Below, piece after piece: positions 50,753 through 60,136 of a stretch of DNA of 64,000 bases. Origin of the DNA: Sphingopyxis sp. BE259 (GTDB lineage: Bacteria; Pseudomonadota; Alphaproteobacteria; Sphingomonadales; Sphingomonadaceae); assembly GCF_031457495.1 (NCBI RefSeq), contig NZ_JAVDWM010000001.1:918001-982000 (forward strand), given 5' to 3'. Below the pieces are notes generated by a model. That model saw nothing but the letters and a program-made list of their open reading frames with translations, was not told the origin of the DNA and did not search any database. Position 1 is the first letter of the stretch. Each line of letters begins with the position of its first letter. Made by a program: the position numbers and the translations under genes.

Positions 50753-51493
50753 ATGGCCGCGACGAAAACCGAAGACGACAGCGCGCCGACGCAGGACCGC
50801 GTGATCGCGCGTCTGTTGACCGACGACATCGTCGAATGGCGGATCCCGCCCGGTTCGTGGCTGCGCGAGCGCGAAATCGCCGCGCGCTTCGGGGTGAGCC
50901 ACGCGCCGGTTCGCGAGGCATTCCGGCACCTTGCGCGGATCGGGCTGGTCAAGGTCGTCCCGTGGCGCGGCACCTATGTGATCGATATCGACGAGCATGC
51001 CGCGAACGAGGTCTATGAGCTGTGGAAATCTCTGTTCGGCGTGGTTTGCCGCCTGGCGGCCGCCGAAATGACCGACCGCGACGGGCGCGAACTGATGCAC
51101 CGGCTCGTCGAATATAAGGATGTCACCCAGCGCACCGACAATACGTTCGAGCATATCAAGGTATCAAACCGCATCGGGCGCTTTATCGCCAAACGCAGCA
51201 ATGCCCCGCTCGCGCTTGAACTCCTCGACCGTGTCGCGCTGCTCGCGCGCTGGCAGCACAATGTCTATACCGACAGCTATATCGAGACGCATGGCAACGA
51301 GGCGGCGAAGCGCTCGGCCATTTTGTACGACGAGCTTTGCCGGCACATCGTCGCGCGCGACGGCAATGCCGCTGATGCGGTGGCGCGCGGCCTGATCGGT
51401 GTGACGCAGGACAGCTTTGGGCGCGCGCTCGAGGAATATAAGGCCCGCCATGCGAAGCCCAAGCCGGGGCGGCGGCGCGCAAAAGCGACATGA
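50753..51493 (+). CDS. GntR-family regulator with FCD-like effector domain
   Basis: This 246-residue regulator starts at MAATKTEDDSAPTQDRVIAR (50753, GGAGAG upstream; an ATG at 50717 would add 12 residues). The winged helix is PPGSWLREREIAARFGVSHA, PVREAFRHLARIG. The C-terminal all-helical domain with TFEHIKVSNRIGRFIAKRS and HGNEAAKRSAILYDEL resembles FadR/FCD sensor domains. It probably binds the ATTATCGATAAT sites on both sides and controls the ester-utilisation genes. The stop overlaps the next start (ATGA). Confidence 0.87.
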   Translation: MAATKTEDDSAPTQDRVIARLLTDDIVEWRIPPGSWLREREIAARFGVSHAPVREAFRHLARIGLVKVVPWRGTYVIDIDEHAANEVYELWKSLFGVVCRLAAAEMTDRDGRELMHRLVEYKDVTQRTDNTFEHIKVSNRIGRFIAKRSNAPLALELLDRVALLARWQHNVYTDSYIETHGNEAAKRSAILYDELCRHIVARDGNAADAVARGLIGVTQDSFGRALEEYKARHAKPKPGRRRAKAT

Positions 51494-52803
51494 GCGGGTC
51501 CCCGACCGACCGCCGCACACTCCTCAAGGCAGGCCTCGCCGCGCCGATAGCGTTACAAGCGGGATCCGCTGCGGCCGGACCGAAGGATTTCACGATGTTC
51601 GGGCCCGAACGCCTCTTCGCGGATGTCAAAAGCTATGCCGAGGCCGGCAACAAGCAATCGGGCGGGGCGGGCGACCGCTGGACCGCCGACTGGACCGCAA
51701 AACGCTTGGCAGCTGCCGGGTTCGAGGTCGAACGCCAGTCGTTCGATGTGCCGTGGTTCGAGGCCTCACGCTGTGAACTCTCCATGGGTGCCCTCACAAT
51801 ACCGCTCGTGGCGCAGCCTCTGGCGATTGAGACCGGAGAAGCCGGGCTCGATGCGCCGCTCCGCCTCGCCGACACTGTCGGCCGCCTCGATGGCGCGATC
51901 GCCGTGGTGCGTTTGCCGTACCGCCGCTGGTCGAGCCTTGTCGATCGCACGGCAAGCGAGCCGCTCGCCGATGCAATGGCGCGCGGCGCGAGCGCGGTCA
52001 TTCTCGTGACGACCGGTCCGACGGGCGAAGCCTTGCTCCTCAATGCTCCGGCCGATCGGCCCGCGTCGGACAAGCCGCTGGCCTTGCTTGCGCCGCGGCT
52101 TGCTGCACCGGTGATCGAGGCCGCGCGCCACGGTGCCAAGGCGAAGCTGCTGCTTCGCGGTCGCGGCGGCACGCGCGCGGCACAGAATGTGATCGGTCGG
52201 CGCGTTCGCCCGGGCCGATCCTGGCTGGTCGTTTCGACGCCGCGCTCGGGCTGGACCGATTGTGTCGGCGAACGCGGCCCCGGCATCGCGATCTGGCTGG
52301 CGCTAGCGGAATGGACGCCCCGGGCCTTTCCGCGGCACAGCCTGCTCTTCGTGTGCAACAGCGGGCACGAATATGAGAATGTCGGCGCGAGCCATATCGT
52401 CGAAAAGGTCGGTCCGCCGCCCAGCGAAACCGATTTCTGGCTGCATCTCGGTGCGAATGCCGCGACGCGCGATTATCAGGAAACACCGGGGCGCTTGCTG
52501 CCGCTGCCGAGCGCCGATCCCTATCGATTCCTCATGACATCGCCCGAGTTTGTCGATCGCGCCCGCGAGATATTCAGCGGTCAGCCGGGTATAGAGATGG
52601 CCTATCCGTCGGCGGATGGCACGGCGGGCGAACTCTCTGAGGTCGTCAAGGCCGGCTACCGGCGCCACGCGGGCATCTTTGGGGCGCATCGTCACCACCA
52701 CGCCGCCACCGACGATCTGTCGACCGTCGCGCCTGCACCGCTTGCCGCTACGGCGCGCGGCTTTCGAGACCTGCTGACCGCTGTCATCCCCATAATCCGC
52801 TGA
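51490..52803 (+). CDS. M28-like peptidase/PA-domain protein with degenerate metal site, Tat signal
   Basis: This 437-residue protein begins with a twin-arginine-like signal (TDRRTLLKAGLAAPIALQAG), so export of a folded protein is likely. A PA-type insert occupies about residues 100-230. The C-terminal part resembles M28 aminopeptidases (LLFVCNSGHEYENVGASH and the late histidine in RHHHAATDDLSTV), but the usual first His-x-Asp and bridging Asp segments read STPRSG and VGERGPG. It may therefore be inactive as an aminopeptidase or act differently. It is coupled to the GntR gene by a four-base overlap. Confidence 0.72.
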   Translation: MSGSPTDRRTLLKAGLAAPIALQAGSAAAGPKDFTMFGPERLFADVKSYAEAGNKQSGGAGDRWTADWTAKRLAAAGFEVERQSFDVPWFEASRCELSMGALTIPLVAQPLAIETGEAGLDAPLRLADTVGRLDGAIAVVRLPYRRWSSLVDRTASEPLADAMARGASAVILVTTGPTGEALLLNAPADRPASDKPLALLAPRLAAPVIEAARHGAKAKLLLRGRGGTRAAQNVIGRRVRPGRSWLVVSTPRSGWTDCVGERGPGIAIWLALAEWTPRAFPRHSLLFVCNSGHEYENVGASHIVEKVGPPPSETDFWLHLGANAATRDYQETPGRLLPLPSADPYRFLMTSPEFVDRAREIFSGQPGIEMAYPSADGTAGELSEVVKAGYRRHAGIFGAHRHHHAATDDLSTVAPAPLAATARGFRDLLTAVIPIIR

Positions 52804-52859
52804 GCGGCGCGCCGGGTGGTGCATTTTTCCGGCTTGACTCGTGCGCACTTATGCACAAA

Positions 52860-52871
52860 ATTATCGATAAT
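52860..52871. promoter_or_regulatory. Second ATTATCGATAAT operator before a TonB receptor
   Basis: This perfect 12-bp palindrome has the same right flank as the copy at 50658. It sits 30 bases before the receptor ATG, just downstream of a TTGACT -35-like hexamer at 52834, so a bound repressor would cover the -10 region. Confidence 0.65.
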
Positions 52872-52900
52872 AATTGCAATAAGACGATGGGAGAGACTTT

Positions 52901-55144
52901 ATGGGACGCAAGGCGCACCTGCTTTTCTGCACGGCTGCCATTTGGGTAGCGGCAGGCCCGACGGCCTTCGCGCAGGATCGGCCGTCGGCGTCTCTCCCAG
53001 CCGATGAAGCCGTAGAAGCGGACGACGACGGCGCGATCGTCGTGACCGCGCGCCGCCGCGAAGAGCGGCTGGCCGATGTGCCAACGGCGGCTTCGGTCAT
53101 CGATATCACGTCACTGACCGATCGCGGCGGGGCGACGGGCAGCGGTGAATTGCTCGCCGATCAACCCAGCGTCCGCTTCAACAATCTGAACTCGTCGGTC
53201 ACGTCGGAGATTTCGATCCGCGCCTCGTCGACCGCGCGCGCGACGAACGGCGACCCGAGCGTCGGCCTCTATCGCAACGGTGCCTATATCGCTGGCGGCC
53301 CGGTGGGCGGGCGCAACTTCACGCGGCTCGACCTGCTCGACATCGGCCGCATCGAGGTGCTGCGCGGGACCCAGGGCGCGCTGTATGGCCGCAACGCGGT
53401 GGGCGGCGCGATCAACATCATCTCCGCCGAACCCGAGTTCGATCTCTCGGGCTGGGCGAGCGCGCGCTATGGCTTCGAGAACAACAGCTTTCAGACGCAG
53501 GGTGCGATCAACGTCCCGCTCGCCGATGGCCTTGCGATCCGCCTCAGCGGCGATCTCGTCGAGCAGGACAAGGGTTTCTTCTACAATCCCGACAATGACG
53601 TCTATTTCGACCAGCAGAAGGGGCATGGGCTGCGCGGCCAGATCCGGCTGAAGCGCGGGCCGGTCGATGCGATCATCACCGCCGAGACGCAGCGGCTGAC
53701 GACGCCGACGATCCACTACCAGATCTCCATTCCTGCCGGTACGCCGGGCTTTCCGGGCGGATATACGCAGGATCGTTTTCGTTACCCCTGGAACACCGCG
53801 CCGCGCGCAAGCCAGGACGTGGACGGGTTGCAGGCGCTCATCCGGATCGACCTCGGCGGCGCCGACCTCACGTCGACGACGTCCTTCCGCAAGCGCACGT
53901 CCGAATATGATCTCGACAATGACGCGATCAGCCCCGCCGAACTGGCGCGCGCGCGCGCCGCGGGGCAGATCGGCGCGCTCACGCCGCTCGATGCCAACAC
54001 CGCGTCCTACGTCGTCGACACGACCGACAATTTTTCGCAGGACATTCATGTCAGCGGGGCGAGCGATCGCTTCACATGGCTGGTCGGCGCCGAAATGCTG
54101 CTGCTCGACAGCGATTTCTCGGTGGCGACGACGCGCACGCCGACCCTCGCCAATCCGTCGCCGGGCAATATCGCGCCCGCGCGGCTCCATTTCGAAAGCT
54201 ATGCCGCCTATGGCTCGCTCGGCTTCGACTTCACCGACAGCCTCAACCTGACCGGCGAACTGCGCTATACCCGCGACAGCCGGAGCATCTCGGCGCGGCT
54301 TTACGATTTGGGGACCGGCCTGCCGAGCGGCGGACCGTCGCGGATTATCGACGACAGCATCAACGCCGACAATCTCTCCTACAACGTGACGCTGTCCTAC
54401 AAGCTCACGGCGAATGTCCTCGCTTATGGCAAAGTCGGCAGCAGCTATCGCGCCGGCGGGTTCAACACGCGCCTCTCCGATCCGCGCGCGCCGAGCCCGG
54501 TACAGGTGCTGTTCGGCAACGAAAACAGCACGTCTTACGAAGTCGGCATCAAGGGCAGTCCGATCCGGCGCGGCTATTTCGCAATTGCGGGCTATTACAC
54601 CGAGCTTGAAGATCTGATCGCGCAGGTCGACGACGGCTGCGCGCTCACCAACCCGGCGTGCCCGATCGCCGCGGTCGCGTATCTGACCAACGCAGGCGAT
54701 GCGAAAAGCTGGGGTATCGAGGCCGAATATAGCCAGGGCTTCGATCTCGGCGAAGGCAATGGCCGCCTAGCCTTGAGTGGCTCGCGGCAAGAGGGCAAGG
54801 TCAAGAGCGGCCGCTATGACGGGCTGGACCTTGCGCAGGTTCCCGACTGGCTGGCTTCGGCCAACCTCAATCTGCGCTACCCGGTCACGAAGGATGTATC
54901 GCTGACCAGCAACGTCCTGGTCAGCGGCCAATGGGGCGGCAAGCAGGAGCTGACGGCGACGTCGGTCGACCTCGATGATTATGTCCTTGTCAATCTTCGG
55001 GTCGGCGCCGAGTTCGGAAAGGTCAGCGTCAGCGCGTTTGCGAACAACCTCTTCGACAAGGTCTATTTTGTCGCGCAGGCGCCGACGATCAATCGGTACA
55101 GCCAGCCGCGGGTCATCGGCGTCGAAGGACGCATTACTTTCTAG
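52901..55144 (+). CDS. TonB-dependent receptor of the GntR-linked ester region
   Basis: This 747-residue outer-membrane receptor has a signal peptide (MGRKAHLLFCTAAIWVAAGP to AFAQ), the plug start IVVTARRREERLADVPTA, and VLRGTQGALYGRNAVGGAIN, and ends VEGRITF. GGGAGAGA lies before the ATG. Its promoter carries the palindrome shared with the GntR divergent region, and it is followed by two secreted-type hydrolases, so it likely imports the acid or alcohol released by them. Confidence 0.93.
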   Translation: MGRKAHLLFCTAAIWVAAGPTAFAQDRPSASLPADEAVEADDDGAIVVTARRREERLADVPTAASVIDITSLTDRGGATGSGELLADQPSVRFNNLNSSVTSEISIRASSTARATNGDPSVGLYRNGAYIAGGPVGGRNFTRLDLLDIGRIEVLRGTQGALYGRNAVGGAINIISAEPEFDLSGWASARYGFENNSFQTQGAINVPLADGLAIRLSGDLVEQDKGFFYNPDNDVYFDQQKGHGLRGQIRLKRGPVDAIITAETQRLTTPTIHYQISIPAGTPGFPGGYTQDRFRYPWNTAPRASQDVDGLQALIRIDLGGADLTSTTSFRKRTSEYDLDNDAISPAELARARAAGQIGALTPLDANTASYVVDTTDNFSQDIHVSGASDRFTWLVGAEMLLLDSDFSVATTRTPTLANPSPGNIAPARLHFESYAAYGSLGFDFTDSLNLTGELRYTRDSRSISARLYDLGTGLPSGGPSRIIDDSINADNLSYNVTLSYKLTANVLAYGKVGSSYRAGGFNTRLSDPRAPSPVQVLFGNENSTSYEVGIKGSPIRRGYFAIAGYYTELEDLIAQVDDGCALTNPACPIAAVAYLTNAGDAKSWGIEAEYSQGFDLGEGNGRLALSGSRQEGKVKSGRYDGLDLAQVPDWLASANLNLRYPVTKDVSLTSNVLVSGQWGGKQELTATSVDLDDYVLVNLRVGAEFGKVSVSAFANNLFDKVYFVAQAPTINRYSQPRVIGVEGRITF

Positions 55145-55199
55145 GTCGCGCGCCCGTCCGCGGCCCTTGGCTGCGGGCCGGGACGGGAAGGAGACCGGC

Positions 55200-56747
55200 A
55201 TGCGGCATTGGGTCACGGCAGCAATCGCCGGCGCAGCGACACTGGCCGGATCGGCGTCCGTCGCCGCGGCGGAGACTGCCCCCGCGGCGACAATCGCGCA
55301 GGGGCGCCTTACGGGCGCACGAACGGCGGAAGTCGAGCGCTTCCTTGATATCCCTTTCGCCGCCGCACCGGTCGGCGCGCTTCGCTGGCGTGCGCCGCAG
55401 GCGCCGCCGCGCTGGCGGGGCGTCCGCGATGCCTCGAAACTGGGCCCAGCTTGTCCGCAGACGGTGCGTCCTGCGCTGGTCGCGGGCGGGGTTGCCGAGC
55501 ATCAGTCGGAGGATTGCCTACAGCTGAATATCTGGCGCCCGGCGGGGGCGCGAAAGCTGCCAGTGATGGTCTGGATCCATGGCGGCGCCCATGTGGTCGG
55601 TTCGGGCACCTTCCCGGTTTTCGACGGCACCGCCTTTGCGCGGCAAGGCGTGATCCTGGTGACGATCAACTATCGGTTGGGCGCGCTCGGTTATTTCGCC
55701 CATCCCGCCCTCAGCGCCTCCAAGCCGCGCGGCGAGGCGCTCGCCAATTACGGACTGATGGACCAACTGGCCGCGCTGCGGTGGGTGAAGAAAAATATCG
55801 CCGCATTCGGTGGCGATCCGCGCCAAGTCACCTTGTTCGGCGAATCCGCCGGGGCGATCGGAGTGACGACGATCCTTGCCCAGCCCGAAGCCAAAGGCCT
55901 GTTCGCCAAGGCGATCATCCAGTCGGGCGTCGGCCTTCTCGATCCGCGCCCGCTTGCCGAGCAAGAAGCGCTAGGCGCGGCGTTGGCAGCGCGCGCCGGT
56001 GCGCCGTCTTCGGCTTCGCTCGAGGCGCTTCGCGCGCTGCCCGCCGCCGCGCTCGTCACCGCTGGCGAGGTCCGGACACCGGACGCGATGGTCGGCCCCA
56101 TTCTCGACGGCGAGCTGGTGAGCGAAGCGCCCTGGCGCGTTTTTGCGCGCAGCGAGCCGATCGACGTTCCGCTCCTCGTCGGCGCCAACAGCAATGAGGC
56201 AAGCGTGATCCTCGCCATGGGGGTGCCGCCTGCGGCAGCGCTCGCCTATCTCGGTCCCGATCAGGTGGCTGGGCGCGCGGCCTATGGCACAGGTCTCGCC
56301 GACGACGAGCTGGCACGCCAGGTGCTGGGCGACGCCTGGTTCGTCGCCCCGGCGCGCTGGCTCGCGGCGCGGACGGCGGCCGGTGCGCCCTCCTACCTCT
56401 ATCATTTCGACTATGTCGCGGCGGCGCGGCGCGGCCGCGCCAAAGGCGCCGCGCACGGGTCTGAGATTCCCTATCTGTTCGGGACGCTGGACTATCTTGC
56501 TTCGCTCGCCGGGCCGGTCGAGGACGAAGATCGCCGCTTCGGCGAGGGCATGTCCGCCTGCTGGGTTGCCTTTGCCAAGACGGGCGTTCCCGGCTGCGCA
56601 CCGGTTCGTGATTGGCCGCGGTACGAGGTCGCAAGCGACCGGCTCGCGAAGTTTGGGCCGCAATCGGGCGTCTTCGCCGACTTTCGCAAGACACAGCTCG
56701 ACCATCTGCTGATGATTCACTTCGGGAGCGGCCAACCCCGGCCCTAG
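55200..56747 (+). CDS. Type-B carboxylesterase
   Basis: This 515-residue esterase starts at MRHWVTAAIAGAATLAGSAS (GGGAAGGAG upstream) with a signal peptide. The oxyanion loop is VWIHGGAHVVGSG, the nucleophile elbow LFGESAGAIG, the acid NSNEAS and the histidine AAHGSEIPYLFG; EDCLQLNIW is the family signature. It would cleave carboxylic esters in the periplasm or outside the cell. It follows the receptor by 55 bases and is probably in the same transcript. Confidence 0.93.
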   Translation: MRHWVTAAIAGAATLAGSASVAAAETAPAATIAQGRLTGARTAEVERFLDIPFAAAPVGALRWRAPQAPPRWRGVRDASKLGPACPQTVRPALVAGGVAEHQSEDCLQLNIWRPAGARKLPVMVWIHGGAHVVGSGTFPVFDGTAFARQGVILVTINYRLGALGYFAHPALSASKPRGEALANYGLMDQLAALRWVKKNIAAFGGDPRQVTLFGESAGAIGVTTILAQPEAKGLFAKAIIQSGVGLLDPRPLAEQEALGAALAARAGAPSSASLEALRALPAAALVTAGEVRTPDAMVGPILDGELVSEAPWRVFARSEPIDVPLLVGANSNEASVILAMGVPPAAALAYLGPDQVAGRAAYGTGLADDELARQVLGDAWFVAPARWLAARTAAGAPSYLYHFDYVAAARRGRAKGAAHGSEIPYLFGTLDYLASLAGPVEDEDRRFGEGMSACWVAFAKTGVPGCAPVRDWPRYEVASDRLAKFGPQSGVFADFRKTQLDHLLMIHFGSGQPRP

Positions 56748-56807
56748 CCCGCTCGGCCGCACCGGCCCTCCGTTTCGACGACGTGCAACGAAGCTGGGAG
56801 AGAGAAA

Positions 56808-58040
56808 ATGGCTGGAAGAAAACAATGGATATCGTTTGCCGCCGGCACGGCGCTGGTCGGCGCGGCCGCATTCGCCGCGCAGGGCAGTTCCGGAGGTGAT
56901 GACAGTGGCGACGCGCGGCCGATGGTGCAGCTGCCACCGGCGGAGCCTGCTGCCACGGCATCGGCATCTGCTGCGGCGGCGCCCGCCGCAACAAGTCTCA
57001 CGACAACAGTCGGTGGCTATTCATACGACTGGACGGCGCTGCAGGCGGCCATCGACGCCGATACCGAGGTCGATAACGGCTATTTTATTGTGGGGAACGC
57101 TTCGGATCCCGACTATCTTTTCGCCTATGAAAAGGGCAGCTTCGGTATCGATCGGGTGACCCCGCTCGCGTCCGCCTCCAAATGGTTCGCCGGCGCGCTC
57201 GGTATGCGCATGGCGCAGGCCGGTATCGCGACGCTTGAGGATCCGATGCGGCCGCCGCTTGCCTTCTGGACCACGAGCGGGACGAAGAAGGATGTCAAAC
57301 TCAAGCACACGTTGTCGATGACATCGGGCTTCAACGCGAGCCCGCTCGTCGGCGGTTGCCAGCTGCTTCCGGCCATGACGCTGTATAATTGCGCAAAGAG
57401 CATCCACGATTTGCGCTATGACATATTACGCCCGGGTAACGCTCCCGGAGCGCAATACAGCTATGGACCGCACGGCCTTCAGGTCGCGGCGGCCTATCTT
57501 GAGGCGAAGGATACCAGCGTCGCGCCCGGTACATCGCCGGCCCGCCAGCGAAATTTCCACGAACTGTTCGCGCAGCATGTGACGACCCCGCTCGGGATGA
57601 CGAGCACGACCTGGTATGACCCTGCGGGAAGCGCTCCCACCAACCCGTGGGTCGCGGGCGGCGCCTATTCGACGCCGCGCGATTACGCGAAACTGCTGCG
57701 TGCCTTCCTTGGCGGCAGCTTTATCACCGACATGACGAGCTTTACGCAGCAGCGCACCGCGGGCCTGCCGCGCGTCTTCGTTCCGGGGAGCGCGGGCAAT
57801 TGGGAATATGCACTCGGCTCCTTTGTCGAATGCGACACGCCTTCGGCCTGCGCGGCGTCCAAGATCAACTCATCTCCCGGCGCCTACGGCTGGACCGGCT
57901 GGATTGATCGCGAGACCGGCTATTATGGCCTGATCGCGACCGAGATTTCGAGCGGCGGCGACCGCAAGGGCGTCGAGCTTGAGCAGGTCATGCAGGACCT
58001 GATCGAGAATGCGATCGCCAATCGCACTCCGGCACCCTGA
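56808..58040 (+). CDS. Serine hydrolase, beta-lactamase fold, exported
   Basis: This 410-residue protein has an N-terminal membrane or signal segment (WISFAAGTALVGAAAFAAQG) and an Ala/Pro-rich linker of about 50 residues. The nucleophile S-x-x-K is in LASASKWFAGALG, and a tyrosine motif in AQYSYGPHGLQVAA. The C-terminal region GAYGWTGWIDRETGYYGLIA matches family-VIII esterases and DD-peptidase-like hydrolases. Four cysteines in the body (around GGCQLL and YNCAK, and ECDTPSACA) suggest disulfides, fitting export. A terminator follows. Confidence 0.88.
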   Translation: MAGRKQWISFAAGTALVGAAAFAAQGSSGGDDSGDARPMVQLPPAEPAATASASAAAAPAATSLTTTVGGYSYDWTALQAAIDADTEVDNGYFIVGNASDPDYLFAYEKGSFGIDRVTPLASASKWFAGALGMRMAQAGIATLEDPMRPPLAFWTTSGTKKDVKLKHTLSMTSGFNASPLVGGCQLLPAMTLYNCAKSIHDLRYDILRPGNAPGAQYSYGPHGLQVAAAYLEAKDTSVAPGTSPARQRNFHELFAQHVTTPLGMTSTTWYDPAGSAPTNPWVAGGAYSTPRDYAKLLRAFLGGSFITDMTSFTQQRTAGLPRVFVPGSAGNWEYALGSFVECDTPSACAASKINSSPGAYGWTGWIDRETGYYGLIATEISSGGDRKGVELEQVMQDLIENAIANRTPAP

Positions 58041-58067
58041 GGCCTCTCTTCAACTGCACTCCTCCGG

Positions 58068-58097
58068 CGCGGCGGTTCCCACCGCCGCGTCGTTTTT
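58068..58097 (+). terminator. Rho-independent terminator after the ester region
   Basis: CGCGGCGGT pairs with ACCGCCGCG around a TCCC loop and is followed by TCGTTTTT. It ends the receptor-esterase-hydrolase transcript. Confidence 0.8.
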
Positions 58098-58138
58098 CGT
58101 GCCGGATCGATGCGCCGCCAACCTGCGGTTGAAGCCGA

Positions 58139-58348
58139 TTAAACTCCGTCGAGCAGCTGCCCTGACGTCACGCCAAACGGCTGAGCCAATTTCTCGACGA
58201 CCGTAATCGTCGGGTTGCGCCGATCCCGTTCGATATCGCTGACGTAGGTGCGATGGATGTCTGCACGGTCGGCATAGTCCTCCTGGCTCCAGCCTCTCTC
58301 TTCCCTGAGGCTTCTCACATTCCGGCCGAGGCGAACGCGTATATCCAC
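58139..58348 (-). CDS. Small XRE-family DNA-binding protein
   Basis: This 69-residue protein is almost only an XRE helix-turn-helix: LGRNVRSLREERGWSQEDYA, then IHRTYVSDIERDRRNPTITV. It resembles restriction-modification controller proteins and small phage repressors. It lies beside a truncated DNA methylase gene, both on the minus strand, which fits a decayed mobile element or modification system. Confidence 0.82.
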   Translation of the reverse strand: MDIRVRLGRNVRSLREERGWSQEDYADRADIHRTYVSDIERDRRNPTITVVEKLAQPFGVTSGQLLDGV

Positions 58349-58413
58349 GCGCGAGTAAAGACGCGATGTGACTGATTGATCTACAGACGATCAGTGACAA
58401 TGAGCTTAACTTG

Positions 58414-59640
58414 CTACCGTCTCGAAGCATTAGTCGCGTCACTGATCGTCGACATATTGCCGGGCGATGCAGGGGAAGACTTATGCTCAAACTGAATGCC
58501 AGCGCGCGCATCGGCAACCAGAGCGGTGGGCTTCACAGTGGGGTGATCGGCAAGATCCTGGTCGCGCGAGGCGCCGAAGCTGTTGGCTCCGGCATAGTCC
58601 CAGACGTTCGTCCTATACCTGCCATATTTGCCGAGCAGCACATTGTTGATGTGCGGCGCGTCGCCCTTTTTTGCGATCACCACGAGTTCGTGCTTCGAGC
58701 GATAAAGTGAACCCATGCCGCCGTTCGTCTTGTTCCAGACGCACATATTGAGGAGTGACAGATCGTTAAGACGCACCGCCTCGATCAGTGCTCCCAAGCT
58801 TCGCCAATCCATAAACATATCGAGCACCGACCCATCTTTGAGGTGGGCGGCGGCGCACCTGATTGCGTCCGTCAAAAAGGTCGTGAATTCGGCGGACGTC
58901 ATTTCGCCAGACGCCTGCGCGAACTCCTCGTGCTTGACCTTTCCAAGCCCGGACACATTGCCTTGGATGCGGACGTTATAGGGCGCGTCCGTGAAGAGCA
59001 TCTGCGCCACCTCGCCGTTCATCAGGCGTGTCCAGTTTGCAGCGTCCAGGCTGGACCCGCACAACAGGCGATGCTCCCCGAGTCTCCATAAGTCACCTGC
59101 CTCGCTGACTGGATGTTTGGGGATCGCCGGGACTGCGTCCGCTGGATCGTCGGCGATGAGTTCGCCCGTACTCTCGTCGAGTAGGAAATCGATTTCGCCT
59201 GCGTCGAACCCGAATGTCTCCAAGCCGACATCGCCGATCTCGATGATGTCGTTGATCTCGATCGCAAGCAGTTCGAGATCCCACGTTCCAAGCTCGGCCA
59301 ATTTGTTGTCGGCAATACGAAGGGCGCGACGTTGGCTTGAGGTCAGCTTATCCTCGATCAGCACCGGCACTTCGGGAATGCCAAGGCGCTTGGCTGCCTC
59401 TATCCGCGCCTCGCCGATGATGATGGTCCCCTGATCGTCGATGACGGCGGGAAGATAGAAACCGAACTGCCTGATCGAAGCCATGAGCTTCACGATCTGC
59501 TTCTCAGGATGCTTCCGGGGATTGTTGTCGTAGGGCTTGAGCGATCCGGGAGGACGATACTGAATCACGCCGAGCCGGTGGTCGAAGTTGACCAAGTGTG
59601 CTGGTGGCGTCGCCGAGGTTTTGACGGGCTTGATGCGCAT
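58414..59640 (-). pseudogene. Truncated ParB-domain/DNA N-methyltransferase fusion
   Basis: This 408-residue protein has a ParB-like N-terminal domain (LKPYDNNPRKHPEKQIVKLM, IIIGEARIEAAKRLGIPEVP) and a DNA-methylase domain with FTDAPYNVRIQGNVSGLGKV in place of the usual DPPY motif, then DHPTVKPTALVADA. Where homologues continue with the AdoMet-binding F-x-G-x-G segment, the reading instead ends in an unrelated tail (RAGIQFEHKSSPASPGNMST onward). The break lies near 58510. With both motifs compromised the enzyme is very likely inactive. Such fusions belong to phages and integrative elements, so this marks a remnant of one. Confidence 0.75.
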
Positions 59641-60136
59641 TACTCTTTTCCTTCTTCATGGTCTGGCGACCAGCGAAGGAAACAGAGCGACGGCAACGCA
59701 GCGATTCAGCGGACAACCGTCACCTGCCTTCGCTTCGCGTGGTCAAGTGATGGTCTTCTGCTGCGCATCCGGAACTACCGGATGACCTCTGCGTCGGACG
59801 TGGGTCGGTATATTGGCAAAGAACTCATCCGCCAAGAAAATCTTGAAAGTCGACCTTCATCAGATCGTTGATGTGTTGCCTAATCCTGGAGAGATTCCCG
59901 TCGGTAAGTTGAAAATTTCCCTGTTCCGAATTTAGGGAATTTTTCGGTCACATCGCGGAAATTACGGGGTTTGCAGACCGCAATTTTGCCATCGGCCAGA
60001 CCTTCAAAGTCATTTTCCCTGTAAATTCCCGTGTTTCAGGGAAATCCCTTCTAGAGACGGGTTCGCATCTGACTGCCCACACCACCACCGCCTCTGCGGA
60101 CCGATCTGCATCGGCGGCGCAGACGGCATAGGGGCA
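59641..60136. other. Non-coding gap with two TTCCCTG hairpins
   Basis: No convincing gene is seen in these 496 bases. The right half is AT-richer and holds two stem candidates: TTCCCT/AGGGAA (59917-59922 with 59934-59939) followed by TTTTT, and TTTCCCTG/CAGGGAAA (60014-60021 with 60037-60044). The segment separates the methylase remnant from the conserved backbone and may include an old integration junction. Confidence 0.5.

Noticed and set aside
59509..59871. Possible small gene opposite and beyond the methylase 5' end
   Set aside because: It mostly overlaps the ParB-domain coding sequence, has no ribosome site and shows no recognisable motif.
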